DNA from: Alphaproteobacteria bacterium
GTDB lineage: Bacteria; Pseudomonadota; Alphaproteobacteria; JAAEOK01
Assembly (NCBI GenBank): GCA_024244705.1
Contig: JAAEOK010000070.1
Coordinates: 1-48,913 of the forward strand
Direction of reading: 5' to 3'
DNA: 48,913 bases
Made by a program: the position numbers and the translations under genes
The notes under the pieces: generated by a model
What the model was told of the DNA's origin: nothing
The model's input: the letters and a program-made list of their open reading frames with translations, nothing else
The model's database searches: none
Part shown: piece by piece, positions 9,114-18,621 of the stretch
Layout of the letters: each line of letters opens with the position of its first letter
How positions within the stretch are numbered: position 1 is the first letter of the stretch

Positions 9114-9944
9114 TCACTCGGCGGCTTCGGCCACGTTGTAAACCGTTCGAGTCGGAAACGGAATGGAAATGCCGTTGGCGTCGAGCGCTTCCTTGATCGC
9201 CTGCGTGAGGTCGAACTTGAGCCCCCAATAGTCGCCGTTGTCGCACCAGACGCGAACCGTGAGGTCGACCGAGCTGTCGCCCAGATTGACGACCGCGATC
9301 ATCGGTTCGGGATCCGATTTGGCCCGCGCATCGCCCTTGATAACGGCTTCAATCGTGGTCTTCGCTTTTTCGATGTCATCGGCATAGCTGATGCCGATCG
9401 CCAGATCGCAACGGCGCGTGGCATGGAAGCTGTAGTTCATGACCGCGGAGCCCCAGACCTGGGTGTTGGGGATAATGATCTGGATGTTGTCCGGTGTGCT
9501 GAGCTCGGTAACGAACAATGAAACGGTCTGGACGGTTCCGGCATGTCCGCCGACTTCAACATAATCGCCGGATTTGAAAGGCCGGAATATCAGCAACATG
9601 ACCCCTGCGGCGACGTTGCTGAGCGTGCCCTGCAAGGCGAGGCCGACGGCGAGGCCGGCACTGCCGAAGATAACGAGGAGGCTGGTGATTTCGATGCCGA
9701 ACTGCGCGATGACCGCCAGAACGGTGACGGTCAGCACAAGGTACTTCGCCAGCGCGCCGAGGAAACCGGACAGCATCGGATCGATCTTGCCCGTGCGTTC
9801 CAACGAGCGTTTGACTAAGTTTCGTACGCGGCCGGAAATCCACAGCCCGACGATCAGGATAGCAATTGCGGCGACGATGCTGATTCCGTAAGTAACCAGC
9901 AATGTCATGACCGTATCGGTGACCGAGTTCATGCTCTCACCCAA
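9114..9944 (-). CDS. mscS: small-conductance mechanosensitive channel, MscS family
   Basis: A 276-residue MscS-type channel that opens under membrane tension to release solutes during hypo-osmotic shock. It has three transmembrane segments. TM3, the pore helix, shows the Gly/Ala pattern FGSAGLAVGLALQGTLSN and leads into FRPFKSGDYVEVGG of the beta domain; the cytosolic cage follows. The start is probably the TTG at 9944: AGGAGA stands 8 bases before it, whereas the in-frame ATG at 9932 has only a weak site. It lies downstream of trmJ with an 81-base gap and may be expressed alone. Confidence 0.9.
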   Translation of the reverse strand: MGESMNSVTDTVMTLLVTYGISIVAAIAILIVGLWISGRVRNLVKRSLERTGKIDPMLSGFLGALAKYLVLTVTVLAVIAQFGIEITSLLVIFGSAGLAVGLALQGTLSNVAAGVMLLIFRPFKSGDYVEVGGHAGTVQTVSLFVTELSTPDNIQIIIPNTQVWGSAVMNYSFHATRRCDLAIGISYADDIEKAKTTIEAVIKGDARAKSDPEPMIAVVNLGDSSVDLTVRVWCDNGDYWGLKFDLTQAIKEALDANGISIPFPTRTVYNVAEAAE

Positions 9945-10025
9945 TGTTCTAGTCTCCTGTCAAAAAATGCTGCGACCGTCGCGGCCTCTTCGCGGATGTC
10001 TCGCTCCGCTCTCCGTATTCCGAAT

Positions 10026-10823
10026 TCATTCCGGTAAATCACCGGATTCCTGCTTGGCCAACGCCGCAGGACCGTGAACGCTCAATCCGGTGACGATCCC
10101 GCGCAGGGTTCGAACCTCCTGCTCGGTTAGATTGGCGCGTTGGAACATATTGCGAATATTTCGAACCATTGTCGGGCGTTTTTCTTTCACTTGCAAGAAA
10201 CCGCAGCGGTCCAATTCACCCTCGAGGTGCTCGAAGAAGCCCAACAATTCCGCCTTGGTCGCGGGCCTCGTGGTGCCGATCGGCAGTGCGAAGTGGGTGA
10301 CGCTGCGGCTGGCACGATACCATTCGTAGGAAACGAGCAGAACCGCCTGAGCGAGATTGAGCGATCGAAAAGCCGGGTTGAGATCGACCTCGATCGCCGC
10401 ATCGGAAAGGGCGACATCGTCATTGGTCAACCCGCGCCGCTCCGGCCCGAACAGCACGGCGCAACGCTTATCGGCGGTGCTTGCAGCATGAATCTCGGAT
10501 GCCGCCCGCGCCGGCGACAGCACCGGCTTGATCATGTCGCGGCGGCGTGCGGTGGTGGCGTAGACTCGCCGGCAATCGGCGATTGCCGCCGCGGTCGAAT
10601 CGAAGAGACGAGCGCCCTCTATCACCGCGTCGGCGCCCGCCGCGGCGGCGGTCGCCTTGGCATTCGGCCAACCGTCGCGGGGCCGGACGAGGCGTAGCTC
10701 GGTCAATCCGCCATTCAACATGGCGCGCGCGGAGGTGCCGATGTTTTCGCCGAGTTGCGGCTCGACAAGAACAACGACCGGGCCGCCGAGAACGGGTTCC
10801 TTGGAGCGGTCGGTGCCGGCCAT
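10026..10823 (-). CDS. trmJ: tRNA/rRNA 2'-O-methyltransferase, SpoU/TrmJ family
   Basis: A 265-residue SPOUT-class enzyme. The three family motifs are all present: VEPQLGENIGTSARAM (motif 1), LFGPERRGLTNDD (motif 2) and NPAFRSLNLAQAV (motif 3), with the C-terminal helical extension typical of TrmJ, which methylates tRNA position 32. Exact substrate cannot be proved from sequence. The ATG at 10823 shares a base with the cimA stop (TAATG), so translation is coupled to cimA; the longer upstream frame runs inside cimA and is rejected. Confidence 0.88.
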   Translation of the reverse strand: MAGTDRSKEPVLGGPVVVLVEPQLGENIGTSARAMLNGGLTELRLVRPRDGWPNAKATAAAAGADAVIEGARLFDSTAAAIADCRRVYATTARRRDMIKPVLSPARAASEIHAASTADKRCAVLFGPERRGLTNDDVALSDAAIEVDLNPAFRSLNLAQAVLLVSYEWYRASRSVTHFALPIGTTRPATKAELLGFFEHLEGELDRCGFLQVKEKRPTMVRNIRNMFQRANLTEQEVRTLRGIVTGLSVHGPAALAKQESGDLPE

Positions 10824-12433
10824 TACGCCGCTTTTTCGGGGAGCACGGCGCCCGTCCGATACAATTTGTAGGTAATGCTGTCGTGGAGCGCGTTGTACGA
10901 GGCGTCGATGATGTTGGTGGACACACCGACGGTTGCCCAATGGTGGCCCTCACCATCGGCACTCTCGATCATCACCCGAGTGACCGCGCCGGTTCCGGCC
11001 TGGGGGGTAAGAATACGAACCTTGTAATCGACCAAGCGGACGTCCTCAAGGTTCGGATAAACCGGTATCAGCGCCTTGCGCAAAGCGAGATCGAGGGCGT
11101 TGACCGGTCCGTTGCCCTCGCCGACCGTCATCAAATGTGTTCCTGCCACCTCGACCTTGATGGTCGCCTCGGACAACGTGATCAGGTCGCCCTTGGCGTT
11201 CCACCGCCGTTCGTCGATGACCCGGAAACTGTTCAAGGCGTAGTAGTCGGGCACCGACTCGAGCGCTCGACGCGCCAGCAATTCGAAGCTGGCCTCAGCG
11301 CCGTCATAGGCATAACCGTCGAACTCCCGCGCCTTGACCTCCTCGACCAGTCGTTCGACCTTTTCGCCGCCGCTCTCGACCTCGATTCCGATTTCGCGAA
11401 AGCGGGCGATGATATTCGAGCGGCCGGCCTGATCGGAGACCACGATGTGGCGGTGGTTGCCGACGAGTTCCGGCGCAATATGTTCGTAGGATTTGGGATC
11501 TTTCTCCACCGCCGACACATGGAGCCCGCCCTTGTGGGCGAACGCCGATTCGCCGACATAGGCGGCATTGCGGGTGTGCGGCCGGTTGAGGTGCTCGTCC
11601 AAAAAACGGGAGATATGGGTCAGCTTTGCCAGGTGTCCGGTCGAAACACCGGTCTCGTAGCCCATTTTCAGGACCAAAGACGGAATGATCGAAACCAGAT
11701 TGGCATTACCGCACCTTTCGCCGAGACCGTTGAGGCTGCCCTGCACTTGGCGAGCCCCGGCGCGGACCGCCGCCAAGCTATTGGCGACGGCGTTTTCGGT
11801 ATCGTTGTGGCAGTGGATACCAAGATGGTCGCCGGGGATGAGGGCAACCACCTTGGCGACGATGCGCTCGATGTCGTCGGGAAGCGTGCCGCCATTGGTG
11901 TCGCAAAGAACGATCCAACGCGCACCGGCGTCGTAGGCGGCCTTGATGCAGGACAGGGCGTAATCGGGGTTGGCGTTGTAGCCGTCGAAGAAATGCTCGG
12001 CATCGAACATGACCTCGTCGACCCGCGTCACCGCCTCCCGAATACTGTCGGCGATCATCGCGACGTTTTCGTCACGCTCGATACCGAGCGCGACGTCGAC
12101 GTGGAAATCCCATGTCTTGCCGACCATGGTGACGACCGGCGCCTTGGCGCCGAATAAGGCGTTCAGTCCGGGATCGTTGGCCGTGCTGCGCCCCGGCCGA
12201 CGGGTCATTCCAAAGGCCGCGAGCCGCGACCGCTGCAAGCGGGGCGGGTCCTTGAAAAACGCATCATCGGTGGGGTTGGCGCCCGGCCATCCGCCCTCGA
12301 TGTAGTCGATGCCCAGACCATCTAGTTCGCGTGCGATTACAGACTTGTCATTGGCGCTGAAATCGACACCTTGGGTCTGCGCCCCATCGCGCAGGGTGCT
12401 GTCGTACAGGTAGATGCGTCTGTCAACGCTCAT
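10823..12433 (-). CDS. cimA: (R)-citramalate synthase
   Basis: CimA condenses pyruvate with acetyl-CoA to citramalate, the first step of the threonine-independent route to isoleucine. The 536-residue protein has the DRE-TIM opening YDSTLRDGAQTQGVDFS, the metal ligands HCHNDTENAVANS, the family region NGLGERCGNANL, and a C-terminal LeuA-type allosteric domain (about residues 400-530), where isoleucine is expected to act. CimA and isopropylmalate synthase are close; the length and TLRDGAQ start favour CimA. The ATG at 12433 follows GAGGAGGAG and overlaps the cysS stop by four bases (ATGA). Confidence 0.88.
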   Translation of the reverse strand: MSVDRRIYLYDSTLRDGAQTQGVDFSANDKSVIARELDGLGIDYIEGGWPGANPTDDAFFKDPPRLQRSRLAAFGMTRRPGRSTANDPGLNALFGAKAPVVTMVGKTWDFHVDVALGIERDENVAMIADSIREAVTRVDEVMFDAEHFFDGYNANPDYALSCIKAAYDAGARWIVLCDTNGGTLPDDIERIVAKVVALIPGDHLGIHCHNDTENAVANSLAAVRAGARQVQGSLNGLGERCGNANLVSIIPSLVLKMGYETGVSTGHLAKLTHISRFLDEHLNRPHTRNAAYVGESAFAHKGGLHVSAVEKDPKSYEHIAPELVGNHRHIVVSDQAGRSNIIARFREIGIEVESGGEKVERLVEEVKAREFDGYAYDGAEASFELLARRALESVPDYYALNSFRVIDERRWNAKGDLITLSEATIKVEVAGTHLMTVGEGNGPVNALDLALRKALIPVYPNLEDVRLVDYKVRILTPQAGTGAVTRVMIESADGEGHHWATVGVSTNIIDASYNALHDSITYKLYRTGAVLPEKAA

Positions 12434-13812
12434 TCGACTCCTCCTCGGCGGCGCCAAGTCGTGCCTTGGGGCCCGTCCTCGAGGACGATGCCGCGATCCG
12501 CGAGCTCGTTGCGAATTCGATCCGCCTCGGCAAAATCCCGTCCCTCCCGTGCCACCACCCGCTTGGCGATCAATCCGTCGATCTCCGTGGCGTCAATACC
12601 ACCACTGCCGCCGGTAAACCACTCTTCCGGCTCCTGCTGGCCGAGACCGAGCAGCCGCCCCCCCGCCAGCAACGCTCCTTTCAATCGGGCGCGCTCGTCA
12701 TCGTCGTCCGACTTATTGAGGGCCGAGACGATTTCGTGCAGATGCGAAATCGCCAGCGGCGTATTCAGATCGTCGTCGAGGGCGGCGAGAATTCCTTGCG
12801 GCACTTCGCTCTCGGTTGCGGCGATCGCCTCGACCCCACGCAATGCCCCATAGATGCGATCGAGCGCCGCGCGGGCCTGACGCAATGCGTCGCGCGTGAA
12901 ATCCAACGGTTGACGATAGTGGGTCGCGAGCAGCGTCAGTCGAACCGCTTCTCCCGGGGCGTCATTGAGAAGTTCGCGTACGGTCAGGACGTTGCCCAGC
13001 GACTTCGACATCTTCTCGTGATCGACATTGAGATAGCCATTATGGACCCAGTAGCGGGCGAACGGCTTGCCGTCATGGGCACAGGTGCTTTGAGCGATCT
13101 CGTTTTCATGGTGGGGAAAGATCAAATCCTGACCGCCGCCGTGAATGTCGAAGGTCTCTCCCAGGTGAGCCTCGCTCATGGCCGAGCACTCGATATGCCA
13201 ACCGGGACGCCCGCGACCCCACGGGCTGTCCCATCCGGGTTGATCGGGGTCGGACGGTTTCCACAGCACGAAGTCGGCGGGATCCTGCTTGTAGGGCGCC
13301 ACTTCGACCCGCGCGCCGGCGATCTGGTCTTCGCGGTCGCGCCCGGACAGGCGCCCGTAATCGGCCATCGACGGGACATTGAAGAGGACGTGACCATCGG
13401 CCGCGTAGGCGTTCCCCGTAGCGATGAGGCGTTCGATCATCGCGATCATCTCGGGGATGTGTTCGGTCGCCCGTGGCTGAACGGTTGGCAGCAGCGCGCC
13501 CAGAGCCGCCATATCCTCCTGATAAGCGGCCTCGGTACGTGCGGTCAGGTCGGCAATTGCCTCGCCATATTCGCGCGCCGCATTGATGATCTTGTCGTCG
13601 ACGTCGGTGATATTGCGCGCATAGGTGACCCGCCCGTAATGGTGACGCAGCAGACGATACAGGACGTCGAAGACCACGACCGGCCGCGCATTACCGATAT
13701 GGGCGAAGGAATAGACCGTCGGACCACAGACATACATGCGCACGTTCGCCCCATCCAAGGGCGTGAATTCTTCCTTGTCGCGCGTCAGCGTGTTGTGCAG
13801 CAATAGCGCCAC
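12430..13812 (-). CDS. cysS: cysteinyl-tRNA synthetase
   Basis: A class I aminoacyl-tRNA synthetase that charges tRNA-Cys. The 460-residue protein has the HIGH-type motif AHIGNARP, the KMSKS loop in DHEKMSKSLGNV, and zinc ligands in MYVCGPTVY, WHIECSAM and FPHHENE. I place the start at the GTG at 13812, preceded by GAGGG; this gives LLLHNTLTRDKEEF as N-terminus and the normal family length. The extra 34 residues available upstream look non-coding. It heads a tightly coupled cysS-cimA-trmJ unit. Confidence 0.95.
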   Translation of the reverse strand: MALLLHNTLTRDKEEFTPLDGANVRMYVCGPTVYSFAHIGNARPVVVFDVLYRLLRHHYGRVTYARNITDVDDKIINAAREYGEAIADLTARTEAAYQEDMAALGALLPTVQPRATEHIPEMIAMIERLIATGNAYAADGHVLFNVPSMADYGRLSGRDREDQIAGARVEVAPYKQDPADFVLWKPSDPDQPGWDSPWGRGRPGWHIECSAMSEAHLGETFDIHGGGQDLIFPHHENEIAQSTCAHDGKPFARYWVHNGYLNVDHEKMSKSLGNVLTVRELLNDAPGEAVRLTLLATHYRQPLDFTRDALRQARAALDRIYGALRGVEAIAATESEVPQGILAALDDDLNTPLAISHLHEIVSALNKSDDDDERARLKGALLAGGRLLGLGQQEPEEWFTGGSGGIDATEIDGLIAKRVVAREGRDFAEADRIRNELADRGIVLEDGPQGTTWRRRGGVE

Positions 13813-13847
13813 GACGGCCCTCAAGCATCTAATATTAAACCATTTTT

Positions 13848-13872
13848 GCCGGAAATCAGGGAGCTTTCCGGC
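13848..13872. repeat. 8-bp perfect inverted repeat upstream of cysS
   Basis: GCCGGAAA (13848-13855) and TTTCCGGC (13865-13872) are perfect inverted copies 9 bases apart in the 138-base gap between nadE and cysS. A terminator for nadE (minus strand) would need T residues after the stem in that direction; there are A residues instead. It is therefore more likely an operator, or part of the cysS leader. A TAATAT -10-like sequence lies on the minus strand between it and cysS. Confidence 0.35.
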
Positions 13873-13950
13873 GACGGCGGATGAGAGGTAGCAGATTCCG
13901 AAACGCCGGTCCACGCCTGCGGCGGCAGCGGCCGACGATAGGCAGGCGCA

Positions 13951-15615
13951 TCAAATCAAACTTTTGACCGCATTGGTAATGGGATAGCGCCGTTCGCGTC
14001 CGAACGAGCGGCGGGTGATCTTGACGCCCGGCGGCGCCTGCCGGCGCTTGTATTCGGCGATGTCGAGCATGCGCCAGACGCGGGCAACGATCGCCCGGTC
14101 ATGGCCCCGCGCAACGATATCGTCGACCGCCATCTCTCCTTCGATCAGGCATTTCAAGATGTCATCCAGCTCGTCGTAAGGCGGCAGCGTATCCTGATCG
14201 GTCTGATCGGGTTTGAGCTCCGCCGACGGCGGCTTGGTAATGATGCGCTCGGGAATGACCCGCCCGTCCGGTCCCAATCCGCTTCGCGGACGATTTTGAT
14301 TGCGCCAATTGGAGAGCGCGAACACCGCCGTCTTGTAAACGTCCTTGAGAACGGAATAGCCGCCGCACATATCGCCGTAGAGCGTCGCATAGCCCACCGA
14401 CATCTCAGACTTGTTGCCGGTCGACAGAACCATGTGGCCGAACTTGTTCGACAGCGCCATCAGGGTAATGCCGCGCGACCGCGCCTGCAGATTTTCCTCC
14501 GTTGCATCGGCCGGCAGGTCGTCGAAAAGCGGCTTGAGCATTTTGTCGAATGCCGTCATCGCCGGCTCGATCCCGACCGTGTCCAATCGCACGCCGAGAA
14601 GCTCCGCACAGGCGGTTGCATCTTCGAGGCTTTCATCTGAGGTGTAGGGCGACGGCATCATCACGCAATGCACATGATCGGCGCCCAACGCGTCGACCGC
14701 CACCGCGGCCGACAGGGCCGAATCGATGCCTCCCGAAAGGCCAATCAGCACGCCCGGGAAACCGTTCTTGCCGACATAGTCACGCAGGCCGAGCATCATC
14801 GCCTGGTAAATGTCCTCGACGCCGCCACTGCCTACCGACGCGATCTCGCCTGCTGCGCAGAGCCAACTTTCGTCGCCTCTCGTCCACACACCGGAAAGCA
14901 CCGCCTCCTCCCATGCCGGTGCTTGCAGACGGAGTCGGCGGTCGGCGTCAAGGACGAACGAGGCGCCGTCGAAGACAAGCTCGTCCTGGCCGCCGATCTG
15001 ATTGACATAGATCAGCGGAAGGCCGGATTCGGTAATCCGGGCGACGGCCAGATTGAGGCGCTCGTCAGGCTTGTCGGTTTCGTAGGGCGAGCCGTTGAGA
15101 ACGACCAGAATTTCCGCCCCCGATTCCTCCAGGCACTCGGTGACATCCGGCGTCCACATATCCTCGCAAACCATGACCCCGAGACGCACGCCGCGAAAGC
15201 TGACCGGTCCCGGCAGCGGGCCCGGCTTGAACACGCGCTTCTCGTCGAAGACACCGTAGTTCGGTAGGTCGTGCTTGAGACGAACCGCCGCGATCTCGCC
15301 ACTGTCGAGCAAGAGGGCCGCGTTGTGTAACCGCCCCTCCACCCGCCACGGCGCGCCGACCAAAAGCGCCGGTCCGCCGTCGGACGTGGACTTCGTCAAT
15401 TTCTCAATCGCGTGCTCGACACGATCCTGAAAAAATGGCTTCAGAACCAGGTCCTCGGGCGGATAACCACTGACGCAAAGTTCGGAAAAGACCACGAGGT
15501 CGCCATGCTCCCGCGCGGCCGTCTCGCGGGCGGCAAGGATGCGCGCCACGTTGCCGTCGATGTCGCCGACCGTCGGATTGATCTGCGCCAGGGAAATCGA
15601 GAGACGATTGGTCAT
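13951..15615 (-). CDS. nadE: glutamine-dependent NAD+ synthetase
   Basis: NadE makes NAD+ from deamido-NAD+, ATP and glutamine. The 554-residue protein has an N-terminal nitrilase-type glutaminase with its Glu-Lys-Cys triad (SELCVSGYPPEDLV, the Lys in RLKHDLPNYGVFDE, Cys in VMVCEDMW) and a C-terminal synthetase with the P-loop LIGLSGGIDSAL and STGNKSEMSVGYATLYGDM. This two-domain form uses glutamine, unlike the short ammonia-only NadE. The ATG at 15615 starts exactly at the first nitrilase strand. Another NAD-pathway gene, nicotinate phosphoribosyltransferase, lies 4 kb away. Confidence 0.95.
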   Translation of the reverse strand: MTNRLSISLAQINPTVGDIDGNVARILAARETAAREHGDLVVFSELCVSGYPPEDLVLKPFFQDRVEHAIEKLTKSTSDGGPALLVGAPWRVEGRLHNAALLLDSGEIAAVRLKHDLPNYGVFDEKRVFKPGPLPGPVSFRGVRLGVMVCEDMWTPDVTECLEESGAEILVVLNGSPYETDKPDERLNLAVARITESGLPLIYVNQIGGQDELVFDGASFVLDADRRLRLQAPAWEEAVLSGVWTRGDESWLCAAGEIASVGSGGVEDIYQAMMLGLRDYVGKNGFPGVLIGLSGGIDSALSAAVAVDALGADHVHCVMMPSPYTSDESLEDATACAELLGVRLDTVGIEPAMTAFDKMLKPLFDDLPADATEENLQARSRGITLMALSNKFGHMVLSTGNKSEMSVGYATLYGDMCGGYSVLKDVYKTAVFALSNWRNQNRPRSGLGPDGRVIPERIITKPPSAELKPDQTDQDTLPPYDELDDILKCLIEGEMAVDDIVARGHDRAIVARVWRMLDIAEYKRRQAPPGVKITRRSFGRERRYPITNAVKSLI

Positions 15616-15657
15616 GGCTTAAATATAGGCATTGGCGGGGAACGAGAAACACAAAGT

Positions 15658-16467
15658 TCAGGCCCGCTCGCCGTCCGTGGCGCGTTCGAAATAGCGTCCG
15701 GGAGTCTCTCCAGTCACCTCTCGGAACATTGCGATAAAAGCGCTGGGGCTGTCATAGCCGACGGAAAAGGCGACGCTTGTTACCGGTTCCCCGGTGGCCA
15801 AGCGGGCCAGGGCTTCGTGAACGCGCACCTGCCGGCGCCAGGCACGGAACGAGAGGCCGGTCTCGGCCAGGAAAAGCCGCGCCAAGGTGCGGGCGCTGGC
15901 GCCGGCGGAAACCGACCACGCTTCGAGGGTCCGGTTGTCGGCCGGCGCCGCGGCAAGGGATTCGGTGACATAGCGCAGGCGCTTGTCCTTGGGGATCGGC
16001 AGATGGAGGGCGATCAGCGGCGCCGCCGCGATCTGGTCGAGCAGGACCGCGACCTGACGCGCCTCCGGCCCTCCCGCGGCATGGTCCGGCGGCAACCCAA
16101 TCGCGGCCAAAACCAATTCCCGAAGCAGCGGCGACACTGAGAGGACGGAGCAATTCGAGTCTTCGATCGGTGCCGCCTCGGAATGGATGTAGACGGTCCG
16201 CATCTCGACATCGCCGACACACCCGACCTCGTGTTCGATACCGGATGGGATCCATACCGCGCGGTGCGGAGGGACGACCCAGGTTCCAATGGGCGTCTGC
16301 ACCCGCATCACGCCGGCGGTGGCGTAAAGGAACTGGGCATGATCGTGGCGATGACGGGCGATGACGTCGCCGTCGAGGAGATCGCGCGAGAAGGCGACAA
16401 CCGGCCGGGCCGGCCATTCGGGCCGGATCTGCTGGGACGGTGCGAGAGGTTGTCTTTTTCTCGACAT
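15658..16467 (-). CDS. AraC family transcriptional regulator with N-terminal cupin
   Basis: A 269-residue regulator. The N-terminal half is a cupin-type sensor (HRHDHAQFLYA near residue 40 and WVVPPHRAVWIPSGIEHEV). The C-terminal half is the AraC double helix-turn-helix, with SVGYDSPSAFIAMFREVTGETPGRYF as the second unit. It is divergent from an MFS transporter gene with 79 bases between start codons, the usual layout of a local regulator and its target (inference). The ligand is unknown. Confidence 0.85.
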   Translation of the reverse strand: MSRKRQPLAPSQQIRPEWPARPVVAFSRDLLDGDVIARHRHDHAQFLYATAGVMRVQTPIGTWVVPPHRAVWIPSGIEHEVGCVGDVEMRTVYIHSEAAPIEDSNCSVLSVSPLLRELVLAAIGLPPDHAAGGPEARQVAVLLDQIAAAPLIALHLPIPKDKRLRYVTESLAAAPADNRTLEAWSVSAGASARTLARLFLAETGLSFRAWRRQVRVHEALARLATGEPVTSVAFSVGYDSPSAFIAMFREVTGETPGRYFERATDGERA

Positions 16468-16485
16468 TTATTGACATGATGCCGA

Positions 16486-16515
16486 TAGACAGCCATCGGG
16501 CGCAAGCCCTATATC
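16486..16515 (+). promoter_or_regulatory. possible promoter of the MFS transporter gene
   Basis: TAGACA (16486-16491) and TATATC (16510-16515) are 18 bases apart in the gap between the divergent AraC and MFS genes. The match is moderate, with a predicted start roughly 25 bases before the TTG start codon. Confidence 0.3.
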
Positions 16516-16546
16516 GACCGCTGATGACCGATACCACGAGGGTGCC

Positions 16547-17773
16547 TTGGCCCCAACAACGATGACGACTGGCGCTCGGAGCTGGCGGCGACCGGAGATC
16601 CTTTTGATCTTGATGGCGGCGGCGGTGCCCTTGTCCCACGCGTCGTGGCAGGCGCTGCTCAATAATTTCGCGGTCGAACAGGCCGCGTTTACCGGCGCCG
16701 AGATGGGAATTCTGCAAAGCGTGCGGGAAATCCCCGGCTTCCTTGCGTTCGCGGTGGTCTTCGTTCTATGGCTGATGCGCGAACAAACGCTCGCCATTGT
16801 CGCGTTGCTGCTGTTGGGAATCGGAACCGCCGTGACCGGCTTCTTCCCGACGGTGGTCGGCCTGTGTCTCACGACGTTCATCATGTCGATGGGTTTTCAC
16901 TACTACGAGACCGTCCAACAATCGCTGACCCTGCAGTGGATCGACAAGAAGCGGGCGCCGCTAGTCTTCGGCCGCATTATTGCCATCGGCTCGTTTGCGG
17001 GGATCGTCTCGCTGGTCCTCATCTACATCGCCTTCGATCAATTGGGAATGGATTTCCGCTGGGTCTATCTGGTCGCCGGTGGCGGAACGGTGGTGATCGC
17101 CGTGGTCGCCCGGTTCGCATTTCCCCGCTTCGAACAGCCGGTCGAGCAGCACAAGCACATGGTTATCCGCCGCCGGTATTGGCTCTACTACGCGCTCACC
17201 TTCCTGTCGGGCGCCCGCCGCCAGATCTTCATCGTGTTCGCCGGTTTCATGATGGTCGAAAAGTTCGGCTACTCGGTCGCCGAGATGTCGATCATGTTCC
17301 TGATCACCGGCGTCTTGAACATGTTCCTGGCGCCGAGGATCGGCCGGCTTATTTCGCGCTGGGGTGAGCGCCGCGCCCTGATCGTGGAATATATCGGCCT
17401 AATCGTGATCTTCGTCTCCTATGCCTTCGTCGAGGATGCGACCTTCGGCGCCGGGCTCTATATCGTCGATCACGTGTTCTTCGCCCTGGCGATCGCGATC
17501 AAGACTTACTTCCAGAAAATCGCCGACCCCGCCGATATCGCACCGACCGCCGGCGTCAGCTTCACGATCAGCCATATTGCGGCGGTCGTGATTCCGGCGA
17601 TCTTCGGGTTCGTGTGGTTGGTCTCACCGGCCGCCGTTTTCATGTCCGGCGCCGGCATAGCCGTGCTGTCTCTCGTCCTGTCGATGAATGTCCCGCACAA
17701 TCCGCAAGACGGAAACGAAGTTCTCTATCGGCGGCGGCCGCGCCCGCTGCGTTCGCCGTTGCCGGCCGAGTGA
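16547..17773 (+). CDS. MFS transporter
   Basis: A 408-residue integral membrane protein with about twelve hydrophobic segments in two halves, joined by a basic central loop (FEQPVEQHKHMVIRRRYW, about residues 195-215), the layout of the major facilitator superfamily. Substrate not recognisable. The TTG at 16547 is preferred because GAGGGT precedes it closely; the in-frame ATG at 16562 has no ribosome site. Likely controlled by the divergent AraC protein. The 3' end converges on the LysE-type gene, 12 bases away. Confidence 0.8.
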   Translation: MAPTTMTTGARSWRRPEILLILMAAAVPLSHASWQALLNNFAVEQAAFTGAEMGILQSVREIPGFLAFAVVFVLWLMREQTLAIVALLLLGIGTAVTGFFPTVVGLCLTTFIMSMGFHYYETVQQSLTLQWIDKKRAPLVFGRIIAIGSFAGIVSLVLIYIAFDQLGMDFRWVYLVAGGGTVVIAVVARFAFPRFEQPVEQHKHMVIRRRYWLYYALTFLSGARRQIFIVFAGFMMVEKFGYSVAEMSIMFLITGVLNMFLAPRIGRLISRWGERRALIVEYIGLIVIFVSYAFVEDATFGAGLYIVDHVFFALAIAIKTYFQKIADPADIAPTAGVSFTISHIAAVVIPAIFGFVWLVSPAAVFMSGAGIAVLSLVLSMNVPHNPQDGNEVLYRRRPRPLRSPLPAE

Positions 17774-17785
17774 CCATGCTGCCGC

Positions 17786-18382
17786 TTAGTTGAGGATCAG
17801 CAACACCGAGGCCGCCAGCAACAAACCCATGGCGACGTTGAAGACCCTATAAGGGCGCGGACTGCGCAGGAAATGCCGGACGCCGGCGCCAAAGACCAGC
17901 CAAACCAAGGTGCTGGGCGCGGCCGCGAGCAGAAATAGAACTCCGAATAGAGCCGATTGTAGGACGGCGCTGCCGGAATCGGCATCCAGGAAAGTAGCCG
18001 CAGCGCTGCTGCAAACCAACCACGATTTGGGATTGACCCATTGAAAGGCCGCCGCACCAACGAACCCGATCGGTGCGGCCTCGATTTCCCCTTGCGGCGC
18101 GCCGGCGGTCGCGATCTTCCACGACAGCCATAACAGCAGCGCAGCTCCGCCCCAGTTGATGGCCCGTACGATTTCTGCGTCGCCAAGTATGAGTTGGCCC
18201 AGCCCGAGCGCGACCAGGAACATCATAAGGCTCATTCCGAGGACCACGCCGAACAGGCAAGGCAGGCCACGAAGGACGCCGACATTGGCGCCGGTCGCGG
18301 TCAACATGACGTCGCTCGGCCCGAGGGTCACCGCGGCGACGAACGAGAACAGAACGAATGCGACGATCTGTTCGCCGTTCAT
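17786..18382 (-). CDS. LysE/RhtB family amino-acid exporter
   Basis: A 198-residue, six-segment membrane protein. It begins with the family opening (VAAVTLGPSDVMLTATGANVG, with the conserved Gly-Pro) and contains the later AFQWVNPKSWL motif, both hallmarks of LysE/RhtB exporters that expel amino acids or small metabolites. The individual substrate cannot be told. It is divergent from an AraC regulator (239-base gap), a common LysE partner arrangement. Confidence 0.85.
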   Translation of the reverse strand: MNGEQIVAFVLFSFVAAVTLGPSDVMLTATGANVGVLRGLPCLFGVVLGMSLMMFLVALGLGQLILGDAEIVRAINWGGAALLLWLSWKIATAGAPQGEIEAAPIGFVGAAAFQWVNPKSWLVCSSAAATFLDADSGSAVLQSALFGVLFLLAAAPSTLVWLVFGAGVRHFLRSPRPYRVFNVAMGLLLAASVLLILN

Positions 18383-18621
18383 GCCGCTCGCCCTTCTATG
18401 GCTGCGCGCGGGTTGCCTCGATCGGCCTTTGCGACACTGCCATGGCGGACAATCACAAACCTGATCTTCGTATCCCCGACGCGCCGGTCGTCACTTGGAC
18501 CAGCGCGGCGGCACGACGAAGTCTTGGCGGCCGGGCGGAATATCGCGGCGGCATTGATGTAATTAGGGCCTGTTGTCATGATCGCTGTTTCTTCGACTGG
18601 CAAATGCATAAATAGTGGCAG

